In this document: positions 62,308 to 64,000 of the stretch, one piece after another
Layout: each line of letters opens with the position of its first letter
Numbering within the stretch: position 1 is the first letter of the stretch
DNA from: Rhizobium sp. AQ_MP
GTDB lineage: Bacteria; Pseudomonadota; Alphaproteobacteria; Rhizobiales; Rhizobiaceae
DNA length: 64,000 bases
Reading direction: 5' to 3'
NCBI RefSeq assembly: GCF_014237835.1
Contig: NZ_JACJVI010000004.1
Location: 248,001 to 312,000, forward strand
Notes under the pieces: model-generated
Told to the model about the DNA's origin: nothing
Seen by the model: the letters and a program-made list of their open reading frames with translations, nothing else
Database searches by the model: none
Program-made: the position numbers and the translations under genes

Positions 62308-63681
62308 ATGGCCCGTGATACGACCGACCAGACCCCTCTCGGCACTCTCGACGACATGGCTGCCTATATGGCCGCCGGGTCCAAGCCGAAGGAGAAATTC
62401 CGGATCGGCACCGAACACGAGAAGTTCGCCTTCTTCCGCTCCGACAACAGCCCCGTTCCCTATTTCGGCGAGGCCAGCATCTGTGCGCTTTTGAAGGGCA
62501 TGCAAGAGAAGCTCGGCTGGGAGCCGATCATCGACGGCGAGAACATCATCGGGCTTGGCGAACAGCACGGCATGGGCGCGATCTCGATCGAGCCGGGCGG
62601 CCAGTTCGAACTCTCGGGCGCGCCGCTCGAAACGCTGCACCAGACCTGCAAGGAATCAAACCAGCATCTGGCCGTTCTGCGCGAGGTCGCAGAACCCATG
62701 GGCATCCGTTTCCTCGGTATCGGTGGCAGCCCGAAATGGTCGCTTGCCGAGACGCCGCGCATGCCGAAGTCGCGCTACGACATCATGACCCGCTACATGC
62801 CGAAGGTTGGCAGCCAGGGTCTCGACATGATGTACCGGACCTGCACGATCCAGGTTAACCTCGACTTCTCGTCAGAAGCCGACATGCGCCAAAAGATGCG
62901 GGTGTCGATGAAGCTGCAGTCGCTGGCGACCGCGCTTTTCGCCTCTTCCCCATTCACCGAGGGCAAGCCGAACGGGCTTCTCTCATGGCGCGGTGACATC
63001 TGGCGTGACACCGACAATCGCCGTGCAGGTGTCCTGCCCTTCACCTTCTCCAAGGACTTCTCCTTTGGCGACTATGTTGCCTGGGCGATCGATGCCCCGA
63101 TGTATTTCATCGTGCGCGACGGCCGCTATCACGACTGTACCCACATCACCTTCCGCCAGTTCATGGACGGGGCGCTGAAGGGCGAGGTCGCCGAATGGGA
63201 ACCGCAGCAGGGCGACTGGACCAACCATCTGTCGACGCTCTTCCCCGATGTGCGCCTGAAGCGCTTCCTGGAGATGCGTGGCGCCGATGGTGGCCCATGG
63301 CGGCGCATCTGTGCGCTGCCGGCTCTCTGGGTCGGCCTGCTCTATGATGAGACAGCGCTTAATGCGGCAGACGATCTGACTGCAAATTGGACGGTCGAAG
63401 ATGTCATCGCCATGCGCGATGCAGTGCCCTCCCAGGGCCTGAAGGCATCGGTCGCCGGTCGCCCGCTGATGGAGGTCGCCCGCGAGGTGGTCGAGCTTTC
63501 CCGTAAGGGCCTGAAGGCTCGTGCCCGCCTCAACGGCGACGGCCAGGACGAGAGCGTGTTTCTCAACACGCTCGACGAGGTGCTAGCCAAGCGTACGACG
63601 CTCGCAGACGACATGCTTGCGCTCTATCACGGTCGCTGGAACGGATCGGTAGAGCCGGTCTTCGAAGAGTATCAATACTAA
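62308..63681 (+). CDS. gshA: Glutamate-cysteine ligase
   Basis: A 457-residue enzyme of the plant/alphaproteobacterial gamma-GCS family (GCS2), the first step of glutathione synthesis. Visible signatures are RIGTEHEKFAFF, GAISIEPGGQFELSGAPLET, TCTIQVNLDFSSEADM, and LMEVAREVVELSRKGLKAR in the C-terminal region. The Gly-Thr-Glu-His-Glu motif belongs to the ATP/glutamate site. The ATG 62308 follows AAGGTATC. Standing alone between rsmE and the DUF937 gene, it would be transcribed from its own promoter in the 142-base spacer. Confidence 0.94.
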   Translation: MARDTTDQTPLGTLDDMAAYMAAGSKPKEKFRIGTEHEKFAFFRSDNSPVPYFGEASICALLKGMQEKLGWEPIIDGENIIGLGEQHGMGAISIEPGGQFELSGAPLETLHQTCKESNQHLAVLREVAEPMGIRFLGIGGSPKWSLAETPRMPKSRYDIMTRYMPKVGSQGLDMMYRTCTIQVNLDFSSEADMRQKMRVSMKLQSLATALFASSPFTEGKPNGLLSWRGDIWRDTDNRRAGVLPFTFSKDFSFGDYVAWAIDAPMYFIVRDGRYHDCTHITFRQFMDGALKGEVAEWEPQQGDWTNHLSTLFPDVRLKRFLEMRGADGGPWRRICALPALWVGLLYDETALNAADDLTANWTVEDVIAMRDAVPSQGLKASVAGRPLMEVAREVVELSRKGLKARARLNGDGQDESVFLNTLDEVLAKRTTLADDMLALYHGRWNGSVEPVFEEYQY

Positions 63682-63708
63682 GGCGAAGTCAGGTCGCGAG
63701 CTCGCCTT
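63680..63708 (+). terminator. Probable terminator after gshA
   Basis: AAGGCGA (63680-63686) pairs with TCGCCTT (63702-63708), overlapping the end of the gshA stop codon and followed by TTC. The stem is 7 bp with a long loop, so the call is tentative. Confidence 0.35.
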
Positions 63709-63792
63709 TCTGCGGTTGGCAAAAAGCGGTTTGCCTCAGGGCCTTTCCGGATATAGTGCTGTTACATCTGCACGCATCCGGGGAGAAATGCC

Positions 63793-64000
63793 ATGCTGCC
63801 ACTGTTCGACATGATGCTGCAGGCTCAGAACGGGACCGCCATGGAGGCGATGGCGAAGCAATTCGGCCTCGCGCAGGAGCAGGCGGCCAAGGCGGTCGCG
63901 GCGCTCATGCCGGCCTTCGCCTCCGGTTTCAAGCGAAATGCCACCAATCCCTATGATTTTTCGGCCCTTGTCCAGGCGATGACCTCGGGCAATTATGCCA
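63793..64000 (+). CDS. DUF937 domain-containing protein, N-terminal part
   Basis: Sixty-nine residues are visible before the window ends: MLPLFDMMLQAQNGTAMEAM, then KQFGLAQEQAAKAVAALMPAFASGF and KRNATNPYDFSALVQAMTSG. This matches the N-terminus of DUF937 (YidB-like) proteins, whose role is unknown. The ATG at 63793 follows GGGAGAAATGCC with good spacing. The rest of the protein lies outside the window. Confidence 0.75.
   Translation, partial: MLPLFDMMLQAQNGTAMEAMAKQFGLAQEQAAKAVAALMPAFASGFKRNATNPYDFSALVQAMTSGNYA

Overview
This high-GC window reads as core chromosome of an alphaproteobacterium of the family Rhizobiaceae (Agrobacterium/Rhizobium-like). The evidence is the gene set (short-form HisG paired with HisZ, the DUF2093-mutL and lpxK-waaA neighbourhood, an extended-tail RluB, a mannosylfructose-phosphate synthase/phosphatase pair known from Agrobacterium, LutABC and GlcDEF), a CIRCE-controlled groESL operon, and RIME-like palindromic intergenic repeats typical of rhizobia. 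No rRNA, tRNA, CRISPR array, prophage, insertion sequence or replication origin was recognised.

Layout. 1-4.8 kb: the 5' end of an MttB-family methyltransferase gene with a divergent LysR regulator, then two signalling genes (GGDEF-EAL and PAS-PAS-receiver). 4.8-12.8 kb: mutL and a DUF2093 gene on the plus strand, facing a minus-strand cluster for lipid A/Kdo assembly (lpxK, a HAD phosphatase, waaA) and DUF4170, a CysQ-like phosphatase and a TldE/PmbA protein. 12.9-20.1 kb: a Kef-type antiporter, a patatin, rRNA modification genes (rsmD, rluB), tadA, a membrane protein, a GNAT enzyme and a lipoprotein. 20.3-28.4 kb: ileS, a toxin-antitoxin locus whose toxin is broken by a stop codon, a two-gene YeeE/YedE transporter, ribF, a HAD protein and chrA. 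28.5-31.9 kb: CIRCE-groES-groEL followed by 99-bp tandem copies of the groEL tail and a strong terminator, then a gene of unknown function. 31.9-37.1 kb: GST, DoxX, hisG-hisZ bracketed by two copies of a palindromic repeat, and hisS. 37.3-43.9 kb: a RelE-type module, a metal-ligand-rich secreted pair (with DUF305), a HAD enzyme, two convergent 3-methyladenine-glycosylase paralogues and two tandem L,D-transpeptidases. 43.9-49.5 kb: the glycolate oxidase genes glcD-glcE-(membrane gene)-glcF with a divergent LysR regulator. 49.5-53 kb: DUF6880, a HicAB module and DUF3422. 53.1-56.9 kb: a FadR-type regulator and lutABC. 56.9-64 kb: the mannosylfructose osmolyte pair, a Nudix gene, a pit transporter behind a Pho box, rsmE, gshA and the start of a DUF937 gene.

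Functional themes. Two parallel 2-hydroxy-acid oxidation systems (glycolate via GlcDEF, L-lactate via LutABC) each sit beside their own regulator. Envelope construction is represented by LpxK, WaaA and two L,D-transpeptidases. Stress protection is represented by GroESL, MutL, Tag, GshA, GST, mannosylfructose and Kef. Three small type II toxin-antitoxin loci are scattered through it, one visibly decaying. I found no convincing large undescribed system. The most unusual sequence-level items are the groEL-tail tandem duplication, the broken toxin beside an intact antitoxin, the direct repeats flanking hisGZ, the kinase-less PAS-receiver protein and the convergent Tag paralogues.
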